From Planctomycetota bacterium (lineage in GTDB: Bacteria > Planctomycetota > Phycisphaerae > WQYP01): a stretch of 7,311 nt of DNA. Location: positions 1 through 7,311 of the forward strand of contig JAJXZA010000206.1 in the NCBI GenBank assembly GCA_021780285.1, in the 5' to 3' direction. Made by a program: the position numbers and the translations under genes. Below, piece after piece: positions 1-6,498 of the stretch. The stretch's first letter is position 1; each line of letters begins with the position of its first letter. The notes under the pieces were generated by a model. That model worked only from the letters and a program-made list of their open reading frames with translations. It was not told the origin of the DNA and made no database searches.

Positions 1-48
1 GGCGGCCCGCACGGCGTGCTGAAGGTTCTGTTGCCAATCTGACGGCAT
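1..48 (-). CDS. N-terminus of an unidentified leftward gene (partial)
   Basis: An ATG at 48 (minus strand) opens a frame that stays open for all 16 codons to the window edge and reads MPSDWQQNLQHAVRAA. It lies about 30 nt downstream of a good promoter-like sequence (-10 at 86-91), has the same direction as the rest of the window, and follows the protease gene after a 101-bp gap. The ribosome site is weak (GGGTG, 5 nt before the ATG). The W-Q-x-x-L-x-x-A-V/I-R pattern resembles the start of the KamA/EpmB lysine-aminomutase-like radical SAM family, but 16 residues are far too few to claim this. The alternative is a plus-strand gene tail ending with a TGA at 40-42. Confidence 0.4.
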   Translation of the reverse strand, partial: MPSDWQQNLQHAVRAA

Positions 49-67
49 AGATGCACCCGTGGCTGAT

Positions 68-96
68 GGCGGTACTTACTGAAAAAGTATACCGCC
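68..96. repeat. inverted repeat overlapping a -10 element
   Basis: GGCGGTA at 68-74 is the reverse complement of TACCGCC at 90-96, a perfect 7-bp inverted repeat; an alternative inner pairing joins ACTT (74-77) to AAGT (85-88). Neither strand has a T-run after the hairpin, so a terminator is unlikely. The right arm covers the -10 hexamer (86-91) of the putative leftward promoter, and the left arm lies past the expected transcription start. That is the position of a repressor operator or of a 5'-UTR hairpin. Function is inferred from position only. Confidence 0.35.
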
Positions 97-114
97 AGGC
101 GCGAGCAATGCCAG
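86..114 (-). promoter_or_regulatory. sigma70-like promoter for the left-edge gene
   Basis: On the minus strand CTGGCA (-35; 4 of 6 consensus bases; plus 109-114) is separated by exactly 17 bp from TATACT (-10; 5 of 6; plus 86-91). Transcription would start near 79, leaving a leader of about 30 nt before the ATG at 48. This implies that the left-edge gene can be transcribed independently of the protease gene ending at 150. The prediction rests on sequence pattern only. Confidence 0.45.
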
Positions 115-149
115 GTACAACAAATAAAGTTTGACAGCAATGGAATCAG

Positions 150-1112
150 TTAAGCTGGCGGCCTTGCTGCCGCTTCACCAAACCAGGCGCGAAGCGGGGC
201 GGTGAAATTACAGCTGGGGCATGTGATGGGCGAGTCGGTGAAATCGGCTCCGCATCGAGGGCAGCGGCCGCGGCCGGCAAATACATCAAAGCTTGCCTGG
301 CAAGCGCCGCAGGTATGAAACTCCCCGCGCGGAGGGGCATTGCCGCAGTTTGGGCATGCGGCCAAATCATGCGAACTGCGCACGGCCCCCTGTCGCCGTC
401 TCACCGGGCGGCTGTTGGGCATCATGCCGGCGACCTGATAAGCCGACCACGCCGCCTGCAGTAAAAATAGACAGAGAAAGAGCATATAAATGCTGTGCCA
501 TCGAATAAGGAACCACAGGCCGATGCCTACAGCGCCTGCCATGCCCAATGCTGCGGCCATCCTAAGTGATTTGGCTTCGCCGACTACAAACCACAGTAAT
601 GATCGCAAAATCTGTCCTCCATCGAGCGGGTACGATGGCAGGATGTTAAACAGCAGCAGCAGTTTGTTAATCTCAAACATCCATAAAAGAAACATAACTT
701 CGTCGGAGGAAATCGCAGGTGAACCGGCGGTCGCAGCGTGCTTGGCATAGTGATAGGCTGCATAAAAAAGCGGGTACAGAATGACGTTCACAAGCGGTCC
801 GGCGGCAACAACCCATAAACTGGCGCCCGGTCGGTTGGGTGCATTGGTAAATGCGATGCCGCCAAAGGGCCAGAGTACAATGTTGCCCGGCTTGCCGCCC
901 ACCGAAATGGCCGCCAGCGAGTGGCCGAACTCATGCAGTGTGACGATGGCAAAAAGCCCAAGAATTACGGCAAGGTTCCAGATGGGTTTGGTGAATTGCG
1001 CCCATGGATTCATCAGCATCCACAGAACAATCAGGCCCCAGGTCCAATGAATAAAAACATCTATTCTAAAAGCTCGTGCAATGCGCACCGAGCCATTCTG
1101 AAATTCAAACAT
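150..1112 (-). CDS. site-2 protease (M50) membrane metalloprotease with two C-terminal zinc ribbons
   Basis: A 320-residue polytopic membrane protein of peptidase family M50 (site-2 protease/SpoIVFB type), which cleaves substrates within the membrane. The zinc-binding HEFGH is at residues 60-64 in a hydrophobic helix, and the second signature, NILPSYPLDGGQ, supplies the third zinc ligand at Asp164. About six hydrophobic segments span residues 20-230. Neither a PDZ nor a CBS domain is visible. Residues 253-301 instead form two Cys4 zinc ribbons: C253/C256 with C268/C271, and C284/C287 with C298/C301. These are presumably cytosolic and regulatory or substrate-binding (inference). Start: ATG at 1112 has AAGAGG (1123-1128) 10 nt upstream; an in-frame TTG at 1118 would be only 4 nt from it. 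The gene begins 21 bp after the desaturase stop, so co-transcription is likely. The substrate is unknown. Confidence 0.92.
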   Translation of the reverse strand: MFEFQNGSVRIARAFRIDVFIHWTWGLIVLWMLMNPWAQFTKPIWNLAVILGLFAIVTLHEFGHSLAAISVGGKPGNIVLWPFGGIAFTNAPNRPGASLWVVAAGPLVNVILYPLFYAAYHYAKHAATAGSPAISSDEVMFLLWMFEINKLLLLFNILPSYPLDGGQILRSLLWFVVGEAKSLRMAAALGMAGAVGIGLWFLIRWHSIYMLFLCLFLLQAAWSAYQVAGMMPNSRPVRRRQGAVRSSHDLAACPNCGNAPPRGEFHTCGACQASFDVFAGRGRCPRCGADFTDSPITCPSCNFTAPLRAWFGEAAARPPA

Positions 1113-1122
1113 CCGCAAGTAA

Positions 1123-1128
1123 CCTCTT
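1123..1128 (-). promoter_or_regulatory. ribosome binding site of the M50 protease gene
   Basis: AAGAGG on the minus strand lies in the short gap after the desaturase stop codon. It is 10 nt before ATG 1112 and 4 nt before the in-frame TTG 1118. Spacing and codon favour the ATG, but the choice changes the protein by only two residues. Confidence 0.5.
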
Positions 1129-1133
1129 GAACA

Positions 1134-2003
1134 TCAGGCTGGCTTGGGGCGCACGATGTCCCACGCCAGGCCCAGGCGGTGCATGATGTTGATAGTAATG
1201 TATGTAATATCAAACTCATACCAACGCATACCATGTGCTGCCGACCGCTGCTGCGCATGATGGTTGTTGTGCCAACCTTCGCCAAACGAAAGCAGTGCGA
1301 TCCACCAGTTGTTGCGCGAATCATCACCCGTATCAAACCGCCGGTACCCCCAAAGGTGCGAGCCGGAGTTTACCAGCCACGTCGCATGGTATTGAAACAC
1401 CACGCGCATGCACACACCCCAGAGAACCCACGACAACCCACCGATGGCCGTTCCAAGTATCAGCCACCCAAGCATGAAAAGCACTGCTGCCAAAACAAAC
1501 TGCGGCATCCACCACAAGCGATCAAGCCAGGTGAGCATTTTGTCGCGCTGCAGGTCTTTGGCGTAATCGCATACATTTTCGCCATTGGGGGAGTGGTACA
1601 CCACCCAAAACATGTGCGCCCAGCCAAAGCCGTCGCGGGGCGAATGTGGATCGCCCGGCTGGTCTGATTCGGTATGGTGCAGGCGATGCGTGCCCACCCA
1701 ACGGATTGGGCCACCCTGCCAGGCCAAACAAGCCAGCAGAGCCAGGGTGTACTCGACAGGTTTATAGGTGCGAAAGCTTCGGTGCGTAAGCAGCCTATGG
1801 TAACCCAGCGTTATGCCCAGTCCGCCGCTAAGGTAGTACATGACCGCAAACACAGCCACGCCCGACCAACTGAAAAATGCCGGCCAAAGCGCCAGAATCG
1901 CCAGCACGTGCATGGCCGCAATTGCCAGCCCATACGACAGCCGCAGGCGCACAGCCTGGCCGTCGCGCAGGCGACGTAAAAGTGAAATGGTTGGTTTTGC
2001 CAA
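1134..2003 (-). CDS. membrane fatty-acid desaturase (acyl-CoA/acyl-lipid delta-9 type)
   Basis: A 289-residue integral-membrane di-iron desaturase that inserts a cis double bond into a saturated acyl chain using O2 and electrons from ferredoxin or cytochrome b5-type partners (family knowledge). All three histidine boxes are present: HRLLTH (69-74), HRLHH (106-110) and HNNHH (245-249). The additional QYHATWLVNSGSHLWG stretch (from about 203) is typical of the delta-9 (stearoyl-CoA/DesC-like) branch. Hydrophobic segments lie around 27-62, 85-97 and 165-200. No electron-transfer domain is fused. Start: TTG at 2003 follows a perfect GGAGG by 6 nt, better than the upstream in-frame TTG at 2042, which would add 13 residues; there is no in-frame ATG near. 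The M50 protease gene follows after 21 bp. Double-bond position and acyl carrier are not determinable from sequence. Confidence 0.93.
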   Translation of the reverse strand: MAKPTISLLRRLRDGQAVRLRLSYGLAIAAMHVLAILALWPAFFSWSGVAVFAVMYYLSGGLGITLGYHRLLTHRSFRTYKPVEYTLALLACLAWQGGPIRWVGTHRLHHTESDQPGDPHSPRDGFGWAHMFWVVYHSPNGENVCDYAKDLQRDKMLTWLDRLWWMPQFVLAAVLFMLGWLILGTAIGGLSWVLWGVCMRVVFQYHATWLVNSGSHLWGYRRFDTGDDSRNNWWIALLSFGEGWHNNHHAQQRSAAHGMRWYEFDITYITINIMHRLGLAWDIVRPKPA

Positions 2004-2009
2004 GATTGG

Positions 2010-2014
2010 CCTCC
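2010..2014 (-). promoter_or_regulatory. ribosome binding site that sets the desaturase TTG start
   Basis: Minus-strand GGAGG, 6 nt upstream of TTG 2003. It resembles the strong sites of other genes in this window (for example 6 nt before ATG 6926) and argues for the shorter product starting MAKPTIS. Confidence 0.6.
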
Positions 2015-2074
2015 ATGAACAAATTGACGAAGCTACCGCCAACCATGTTTTGTTCCACCATAATTGACGGCTTT

Positions 2075-2080
2075 AGTATA
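2075..2080 (-). promoter_or_regulatory. -10-like element upstream of the desaturase-protease unit
   Basis: TATACT on the minus strand matches 5 of 6 consensus -10 bases and is the same hexamer as in the left-edge promoter. No convincing -35 lies 16-18 bp upstream (CTGTTT at 17 bp is poor), so an activator or another sigma factor may be needed. It would give a leader of about 65 nt before TTG 2003. Confidence 0.35.
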
Positions 2081-2149
2081 CACGATTGCCCCGGCTAAAA
2101 CAGCATCTGCGGTCAATATTTGCGCTGGTCTAAAAGGCATGCAGGGTCA

Positions 2150-2530
2150 TCATTGCTGGCCGAGTGTATCCGCTTGCGATACCTGCCTTGAACAAAGCGT
2201 GGTCGTGGCCGGTGTTTGATGCAGGTCGCCCGCCGCTGCCCTGTAAGCCGTCAGCTACGCCTGCCACTGAGCCTTTTGAATAATAACGGACATACGGTCA
2301 TGAATGGCTCTAACCACATCGCCAGCGGGGCGCGTGAGCGCCGCACATTCAACAACGTCGCCTTTTGCATCTAAGCCGCGGCGAAATATTCCTGCGAGGC
2401 TAAATATCTGTGGCTCCGCCAGTGCAAATCACTGCGGCATTCTATCGTCCTGGCCAAGCCCATTTTCTGGCGCTTTGGGCCGTTTTATAATCCAAAAAGT
2501 GCGTCCGCAGTTGGTTCGCAACTGCTCTAT
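2150..2530 (-). pseudogene. decayed, 5'-truncated SRAP-domain gene (YedK/HMCES family)
   Basis: One minus-strand frame, contiguous with the frame of the upstream gene, resembles the C-terminal half of SRAP proteins, which crosslink to abasic sites in single-stranded DNA through Cys2. In order: an IKRPK segment matching the family's FYEWKRP; MPQ-stop-FALAEP matching QPYFxxLAD; IFSLAGIF matching the FAFAGLW strand; LDAKGDVVECAALTRPAGD matching the DPDGE...CTILT region; and RAIHDRMSVII (about 2279-2308) matching the hallmark IHDRMPVIL, keeping the conserved active-site His. After a second stop, LTAY and VSQA recall the family's AWL and PVSRAV. In-frame stops lie at 2429-2431 (TGA), 2255-2257 (TAG) and 2150-2152 (TGA). 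The N-terminal half with MCGR/Cys2, the conserved Asn and the active-site Glu is absent; the upstream paralogue occupies that space. A functional protein is very unlikely. The family call comes from motif order, not a search. Confidence 0.68.
2494..2525 (-). terminator. possible weak intrinsic terminator after the paralogue pair
   Basis: A perfect 7-bp stem, GCAGTTG/CAACTGC (2507-2513 with 2519-2525) with a 5-nt loop, begins 5 nt after the stop codon of the second paralogue. On the minus strand a run of five T (2494-2498) follows, but 8 nt beyond the stem, farther than in a strong intrinsic terminator. Confidence 0.3.
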
Positions 2531-3442
2531 TCAGTTATGGGTATGGCGTGCGGCGTGCGTGCGAGGCCCGAACGCTGCTTGCTGCCGGGCAATAATGTAG
2601 TTGCTCATGGCTATGCCGCCGGTTTTAGCCTTCCACCAGCGGACGGCGGCATCTTGTCCCATGCGGCGAGCCCCCCCAAATTGCTGCAATTGCGAAAGGC
2701 TCTGCCGGGCCTCGGTGACTTTTCCCATTATCAACAGCAAATTAAACCTCGCCACAATGCTGGTGATGTCGCCAAATGTTGAGTTTTCTTTTAATGACGT
2801 TTGGTAAATGCCCGGATCAATCGGAATATTGAGTAAAGCCGGGCAGGTGAAAGCCGCAGTATTGCCTCGAGGCAACACCGCCGCTTTTTGCTCCTGCGAA
2901 ACCAACTCGGCGACAATCTCCGGATGGTCAGGATGAGCGGCATTCAGGCATTGCGCAACGAGCAGCAAAGTTCCGCGCACCTGGGGCGTGGTGCATACGT
3001 TGAATAGACTGTGCGCTGCGGCGAGCGCCTGACGCGGGTGCTTCGACGCCAGCAGCGCCAACACCCTAATCCGCAAGTCGCTCTGCACCATGCCCGTATT
3101 CCAAGGATAGCGCAGCACCGTGTCCAGCGTCAGCTTTGCCGCAAGGTTGTAGTGTTTGCCTCGCATCAGCGCATCGGGCCACAGCCACGCCATTGCCCAT
3201 GCATTGCGGCCAAATGGGTCCGCAGTAGCTCGGGCGTCAATAGCCGCCATGGCTTTTAACGCAATGGCTCGATTTGGGTTTTCCAACATTTTGGCAAGGT
3301 CTTGAAGTTTCACAGGTATCGCGGCACGCGATGATTGTGTCGCCGTTGCAGCAACCAGCATAACCAGCCCGAGCATGAGCATTGCCTTGCAGTGCCGGTT
3401 TAACCAGATAAGTCCTGCAGCAATTGGCCGCACACCATTCAT
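2531..3442 (-). CDS. secreted alpha-helical protein, paralogue B of an unrecognised family
   Basis: 303 residues, function unknown. A basic N-terminus (R5, R16, K19), a hydrophobic stretch (about 20-34) and SRA-AIPV near 38-43 form a probable signal peptide, so the product is exported or periplasmic. The rest is Ala/Leu-rich and helical, reminiscent of TPR/Sel1-like hairpins, though no canonical TPR is clear. It is homologous to the upstream gene: YNLAA (98-102), NVCT (148-151), PIDPGIY (207-213) and ARFN (231-234) recur there in the same order. Start: ATG 3442 overlaps the upstream stop as TAATG and follows GGGGAGG (3451-3457) by 8 nt. The same frame extends upstream to 3502 but lies inside the neighbour and would mask the signal peptide. 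Translational coupling suggests matched amounts of both paralogues. The protein ends at the same point of the alignment as its partner, so it looks complete. Confidence 0.85.
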   Translation of the reverse strand: MNGVRPIAAGLIWLNRHCKAMLMLGLVMLVAATATQSSRAAIPVKLQDLAKMLENPNRAIALKAMAAIDARATADPFGRNAWAMAWLWPDALMRGKHYNLAAKLTLDTVLRYPWNTGMVQSDLRIRVLALLASKHPRQALAAAHSLFNVCTTPQVRGTLLLVAQCLNAAHPDHPEIVAELVSQEQKAAVLPRGNTAAFTCPALLNIPIDPGIYQTSLKENSTFGDITSIVARFNLLLIMGKVTEARQSLSQLQQFGGARRMGQDAAVRWWKAKTGGIAMSNYIIARQQAAFGPRTHAARHTHN

Positions 3443-4617
3443 TACAAATGCCTCCCCTGTTTTGCCGGTGCCGCGGCTCGGGCTGATACATAGGCCGCCC
3501 ATTGGTTCGCCGGCCCCAGTAATTTGTACTGCGCTTTAAGACAGCGAGCCACGGCATTTTCCGCGTGAATAAACTGGGTGCCGATGGCAAGACTGTAGGC
3601 CCGCACAAAAATAGCTGCCGCCAGCCTCGGTTTATCCGCAAGCAAGTACAAATTGCCCCGGGCCATAAGTGATGAATAATCCTCACCTGTTAACTGCTGG
3701 GCTGCAATCTCATACGGTCCAGGCGTCAGCGGAACCTCGCGTAGCACATTGGGTACATTGGGTTGCGACGTTGAGGCTGCTTGGTGCAATGGGCCTAACT
3801 CGCCAAAATCCATCGGAAGGCAGGAATGCTCATGTTTTAGCGGGTGATATGCGAGTCCAAGGGTCTGCTGGCCGGCAAACAGATGGAAGCTATCAGCACG
3901 CAGCGCCATGTGCTGCAGACATTCGCCAATCAGCATAATGGCTGCGGGTGCGTCGCTGAGCGTGCAGACATTGTACATGCGAACAGCACACCGCAAAGCT
4001 GCCACGGGCCGGTTTAATGCCAAAAAACATTCAGCCCGTGTTTGCATCATCATTTGCGGCCAACCGGTGCTGCCGGCCAGTCCGATTGCCATTATTTGGC
4101 AAACCTGCGCTGCCGTGTTGTATCGGCCGGCGCGCAAAAGCTCAGGCAGCCATTCGTTGCGCAACAGCGTTACTTTGGCCCAATCGTGGGTGTTAAGCCA
4201 GTGCCGTATGGTATGGAAGACAGCGATCCTCTGGCCGGCGGTAGTCGGCGACGGCGGTTGACACAGTAGGGCCAGACGCGAATCCGATGGCTTTTGGAAT
4301 GGCTTATCGGTCCACCACCAACGCAGCGACATACGGTTGCTGAAGCGGGGTAATCGTGCCAGTACCAGCCGATTAGGTTGTGGCCGACGAATGTCGTTGA
4401 TCCATGGAATCTGTGCAGGCGGAGGTGGGCTATAGCGCATTGGCCCGCCATGCAGGTTATTCCACGCAGTTGGGGTGAAGTGCACCACCGAACGCAGCCA
4501 CAACGCGCCGATAGCCGCCAAAGCGATCAAGAGAGCCACCAGCAGCGCCGCTACGCTCTCGCGCATCATGCCCGCCCTCACGGGTGTTGAAGCTACCTTA
4601 TTTTCATTGTTGCTCAT
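3442..4617 (-). CDS. membrane-anchored alpha-helical protein, paralogue A of the same family
   Basis: 391 residues, function unknown. One strong transmembrane segment (about 21-42) follows a short polar N-terminus, so most of the protein is probably periplasmic and tethered. A Pro-rich linker (PPPPAQ near 64-69) and a basic/aromatic region lead into a helical core from about residue 145. Core landmarks shared with the downstream protein are YNTAA (166-170), NVCT (216-219), PLTPGPY (296-302) and ARGN (319-322). The distance from YN to NVCT is exactly 50 residues in both. A carries about 21 extra residues between NVCT and PGPY, plus the linker. Degenerate TPR-like helix pairs are plausible. The start is uncertain: ATG 4617 gives the most natural N-terminus but lacks a ribosome site; ATG 4569/4566 has GAGGG (4575-4579) 5 or 8 nt upstream; a GTG at 4692 is also open. 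The last bases overlap the next start (TAATG). Confidence 0.83.
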   Translation of the reverse strand: MSNNENKVASTPVRAGMMRESVAALLVALLIALAAIGALWLRSVVHFTPTAWNNLHGGPMRYSPPPPAQIPWINDIRRPQPNRLVLARLPRFSNRMSLRWWWTDKPFQKPSDSRLALLCQPPSPTTAGQRIAVFHTIRHWLNTHDWAKVTLLRNEWLPELLRAGRYNTAAQVCQIMAIGLAGSTGWPQMMMQTRAECFLALNRPVAALRCAVRMYNVCTLSDAPAAIMLIGECLQHMALRADSFHLFAGQQTLGLAYHPLKHEHSCLPMDFGELGPLHQAASTSQPNVPNVLREVPLTPGPYEIAAQQLTGEDYSSLMARGNLYLLADKPRLAAAIFVRAYSLAIGTQFIHAENAVARCLKAQYKLLGPANQWAAYVSARAAAPAKQGRHL

Positions 4618-4655
4618 ACTTTCGGTGCAATTCCATATCGGTCGTGTTTGCTTGT

Positions 4656-4675
4656 GTACGCTTCGAAGTGTGTAC
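4656..4675. promoter_or_regulatory. imperfect palindrome upstream of paralogue A (possible operator)
   Basis: CTTCGAAG (4661-4668) is a perfect 8-bp palindrome flanked by GTAC on both sides (4656-4659 and 4672-4675) with unequal spacers of 1 and 3 nt. It lies 39 bp upstream of the preferred start in a 156-bp gap (4618-4773) without a clear promoter. A dimeric regulator site is possible, but chance is a real alternative. Confidence 0.22.
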
Positions 4676-4773
4676 CTCGGCCCATCGTCCACCTGATGCT
4701 ACAAAAGCACAACGCGGCAACGTCATAAATGTTGCCCAAATCGCCGGTCGGTCATGCCATTAATCAGGCAAAC

Positions 4774-6498
4774 TTACCGGTTCATGGCCGCAGGCAGCTT
4801 ATGGCGTAACTCCGGTGAATTCTTCAGCCACGGCCGCGGCACCAAATAAAGGGCAACGCTCCCGGTGATAATGGGCTTTACATGCAGCGGCGCCAGCAGC
4901 GTGGGGCGGTCCCAAATATCGGGCAGCGTCTGTATAAAAGCGCCTACCTTATTGCGCCCGACAAAACGCCGCAGCTTGCGCCCCCAGTGCGGCACAAGGC
5001 TCACGTCACCCTCAAAAAAGCCGGCCGGAACGGGGTCATCCGTAAACGGTGGCGGCACGAGCATCCCAAGATAGCCGCCGGCCATTCGAAAGCGAAAATG
5101 CTCCTCCGCCTGGTACAGCATGCCGTAGCCGATGTAACCATAGGGCAGCACCACGACATTTTCACCCGGCGAAATGTATCGCTGCAGAGAGCCATTGCTA
5201 TAGAAGGCCGGTACATCAAGTGGGTGACTCCAGAAATTCCCCGGCAGATTGGGAAAAATAAATAGCAGTGAAGCCGCCGCCAAACTCCATTTGGCCCACC
5301 GCGGAGCGGCGCTCTCGGCCGCCCACCAGGCTGCCATCACGGCCACCACCAGCCACGTATACGCCAGAAACCTTACGGGCAACGCCTTCTGCAGGAGAGG
5401 CAGATGATCAAACATCAACCAGGGCAGTGCAATGTGCAGGTGCATTCGCAGTGCCTGAAGTTGTCCGCCCAAGGCCGCCACGGTAACGATGGCTCCAATA
5501 AGTATGAGTGTTCGAGCCGCCGCTTTGAAATAAAACTCGCGTATAAAAAGGACGGCAATGAGCAGCAGTGGCAGTCCAAAGTATGCGGCCCGCTCATAAT
5601 TCTGGCCGGCGAATTGCATCGTCAGGCCGCGAAAAAAATGCCCGCCCAGCCAGGTGATGCGCGTGGGAATGAAAAAGTTTAGTGGCTCGGCTGCAAAAAA
5701 TACGCTTGAGAAAATCTTGCCATGCGGTCGTTCGCCGTCAAACATCGCTATCAACAAGGGCGAAAGGGCTGCGCCCGCAACAACCAGGGCCAGCACCGTC
5801 TCTTTCAGGCCGCGTTTATGGGCCGCCCGCGCCTCATGCTCACGGCTCGTCAACCAGGCGCACGCGATGGCCGCCAGTCCAAATAGAGTTGCGCTGGCCA
5901 GCACCTCCACAAACAAGCCGAACTGAAAAATCGCCAGCGCACTTATCAGCGTAACGTACCACCCGCCCGATAACTTGCCCTGGCGTCTGAGCAAATACAA
6001 CCATACCGCCAGCGGCAGCTGAAAAATCAGAAACAAATCCAAATGTGCGCGCAGATGCACAAACTCAAACGTCGAAAAACCAAAAATCACTCCGCCCAAT
6101 ACCGCCGGCCAGAAACGCTGTGTCACCTCGCAGCACAATAAATAGGCGCAAAAAGCACCGAACACCGGCGCACTCAATGCAACAAGGTTGTAAACCACCA
6201 CCGGACCGAACAGCGATGTGAGCGGCCAGCACAACAGCGACACCGCCGGCACCGATGTAACCCATAGCATGCTTTGCCCGGCAGGCGCCCAAATAAACCT
6301 GCAGTACAGCGGGTTAATGTGATGGGTCAATGCCCAAGGCCACCACTGCAGGCTCCAGATAAAAATCGCGGGATCGCTCGACCGGCTGCCGATCCAATAA
6401 TGAGCCAAATCAAAATGCACCGCTGGCAGAAATAAAGCGCATGCGGCAACAGCATACAAGGCAAATGCCGTCAGATGGCTTGCTATCCGGCGATTCAT
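4774..6498 (-). CDS. polytopic GT-C-like membrane protein (putative glycosyltransferase)
   Basis: 574 residues with roughly 11-12 hydrophobic helices up to about residue 418, then a soluble C-terminal domain (about 420-574). The layout is that of GT-C glycosyltransferases, which move sugars from polyprenyl-phosphate donors onto acceptors on the outer membrane face. The first large loop holds DPAIFIWSLQWWPWAL (from D42) and NPLYCRFIWAPAG, a pattern I know from GT-C-like proteins annotated in actinobacteria and other phyla; D42 is the obvious catalytic candidate. The C-terminal part has VVVLPYG (448-454) and FRFRMAGGYLG (468-478), also characteristic of that group. Substrate and acceptor are unknown, and transferase activity is inferred from architecture. 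Start: ATG 6498 overlaps the upstream stop as ATGA, with GGGAGA (6505-6510) 6 nt before it; the frame is open to 6528 but lacks comparable support. Translation is probably coupled to the small membrane protein. Confidence 0.82.
   Translation of the reverse strand: MNRRIASHLTAFALYAVAACALFLPAVHFDLAHYWIGSRSSDPAIFIWSLQWWPWALTHHINPLYCRFIWAPAGQSMLWVTSVPAVSLLCWPLTSLFGPVVVYNLVALSAPVFGAFCAYLLCCEVTQRFWPAVLGGVIFGFSTFEFVHLRAHLDLFLIFQLPLAVWLYLLRRQGKLSGGWYVTLISALAIFQFGLFVEVLASATLFGLAAIACAWLTSREHEARAAHKRGLKETVLALVVAGAALSPLLIAMFDGERPHGKIFSSVFFAAEPLNFFIPTRITWLGGHFFRGLTMQFAGQNYERAAYFGLPLLLIAVLFIREFYFKAAARTLILIGAIVTVAALGGQLQALRMHLHIALPWLMFDHLPLLQKALPVRFLAYTWLVVAVMAAWWAAESAAPRWAKWSLAAASLLFIFPNLPGNFWSHPLDVPAFYSNGSLQRYISPGENVVVLPYGYIGYGMLYQAEEHFRFRMAGGYLGMLVPPPFTDDPVPAGFFEGDVSLVPHWGRKLRRFVGRNKVGAFIQTLPDIWDRPTLLAPLHVKPIITGSVALYLVPRPWLKNSPELRHKLPAAMNR

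Noticed and set aside
68..96. Inverted repeat as an intrinsic terminator
   Set aside because: There is no T-run after the stem on either strand, and it coincides with a good -10 element.
1179..1667. 162-codon plus-strand frame
   Set aside because: It is the antisense shadow of the desaturase, whose three histidine boxes lie on the minus strand.
1828..2061. Minus-strand frame with ATG at 2046 over the desaturase start, as a separate gene or frameshifted N-terminus
   Set aside because: It runs out of frame with the desaturase and shows no family features; the desaturase frame itself is intact with a good ribosome site at 2010-2014.
2429..2431. In-frame TGA as a selenocysteine or readthrough codon
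   Set aside because: The frame has further stops at 2255-2257 and 2150-2152 and lacks the catalytic N-terminal half, so decay explains it better than recoding.
2304..2600. 98-codon plus-strand frame
   Set aside because: It is antisense to the SRAP remnant and to the end of paralogue B, is rich in Ser/Pro/Arg, and has no ribosome site. The minus-strand frame carries the recognisable motifs.
3237..3686. 149-codon minus-strand frame across the paralogue junction
   Set aside because: It overlaps both paralogues in another frame. The TAATG overlap, the GGGGAGG ribosome site and the homology between the paralogues fix the real frames.
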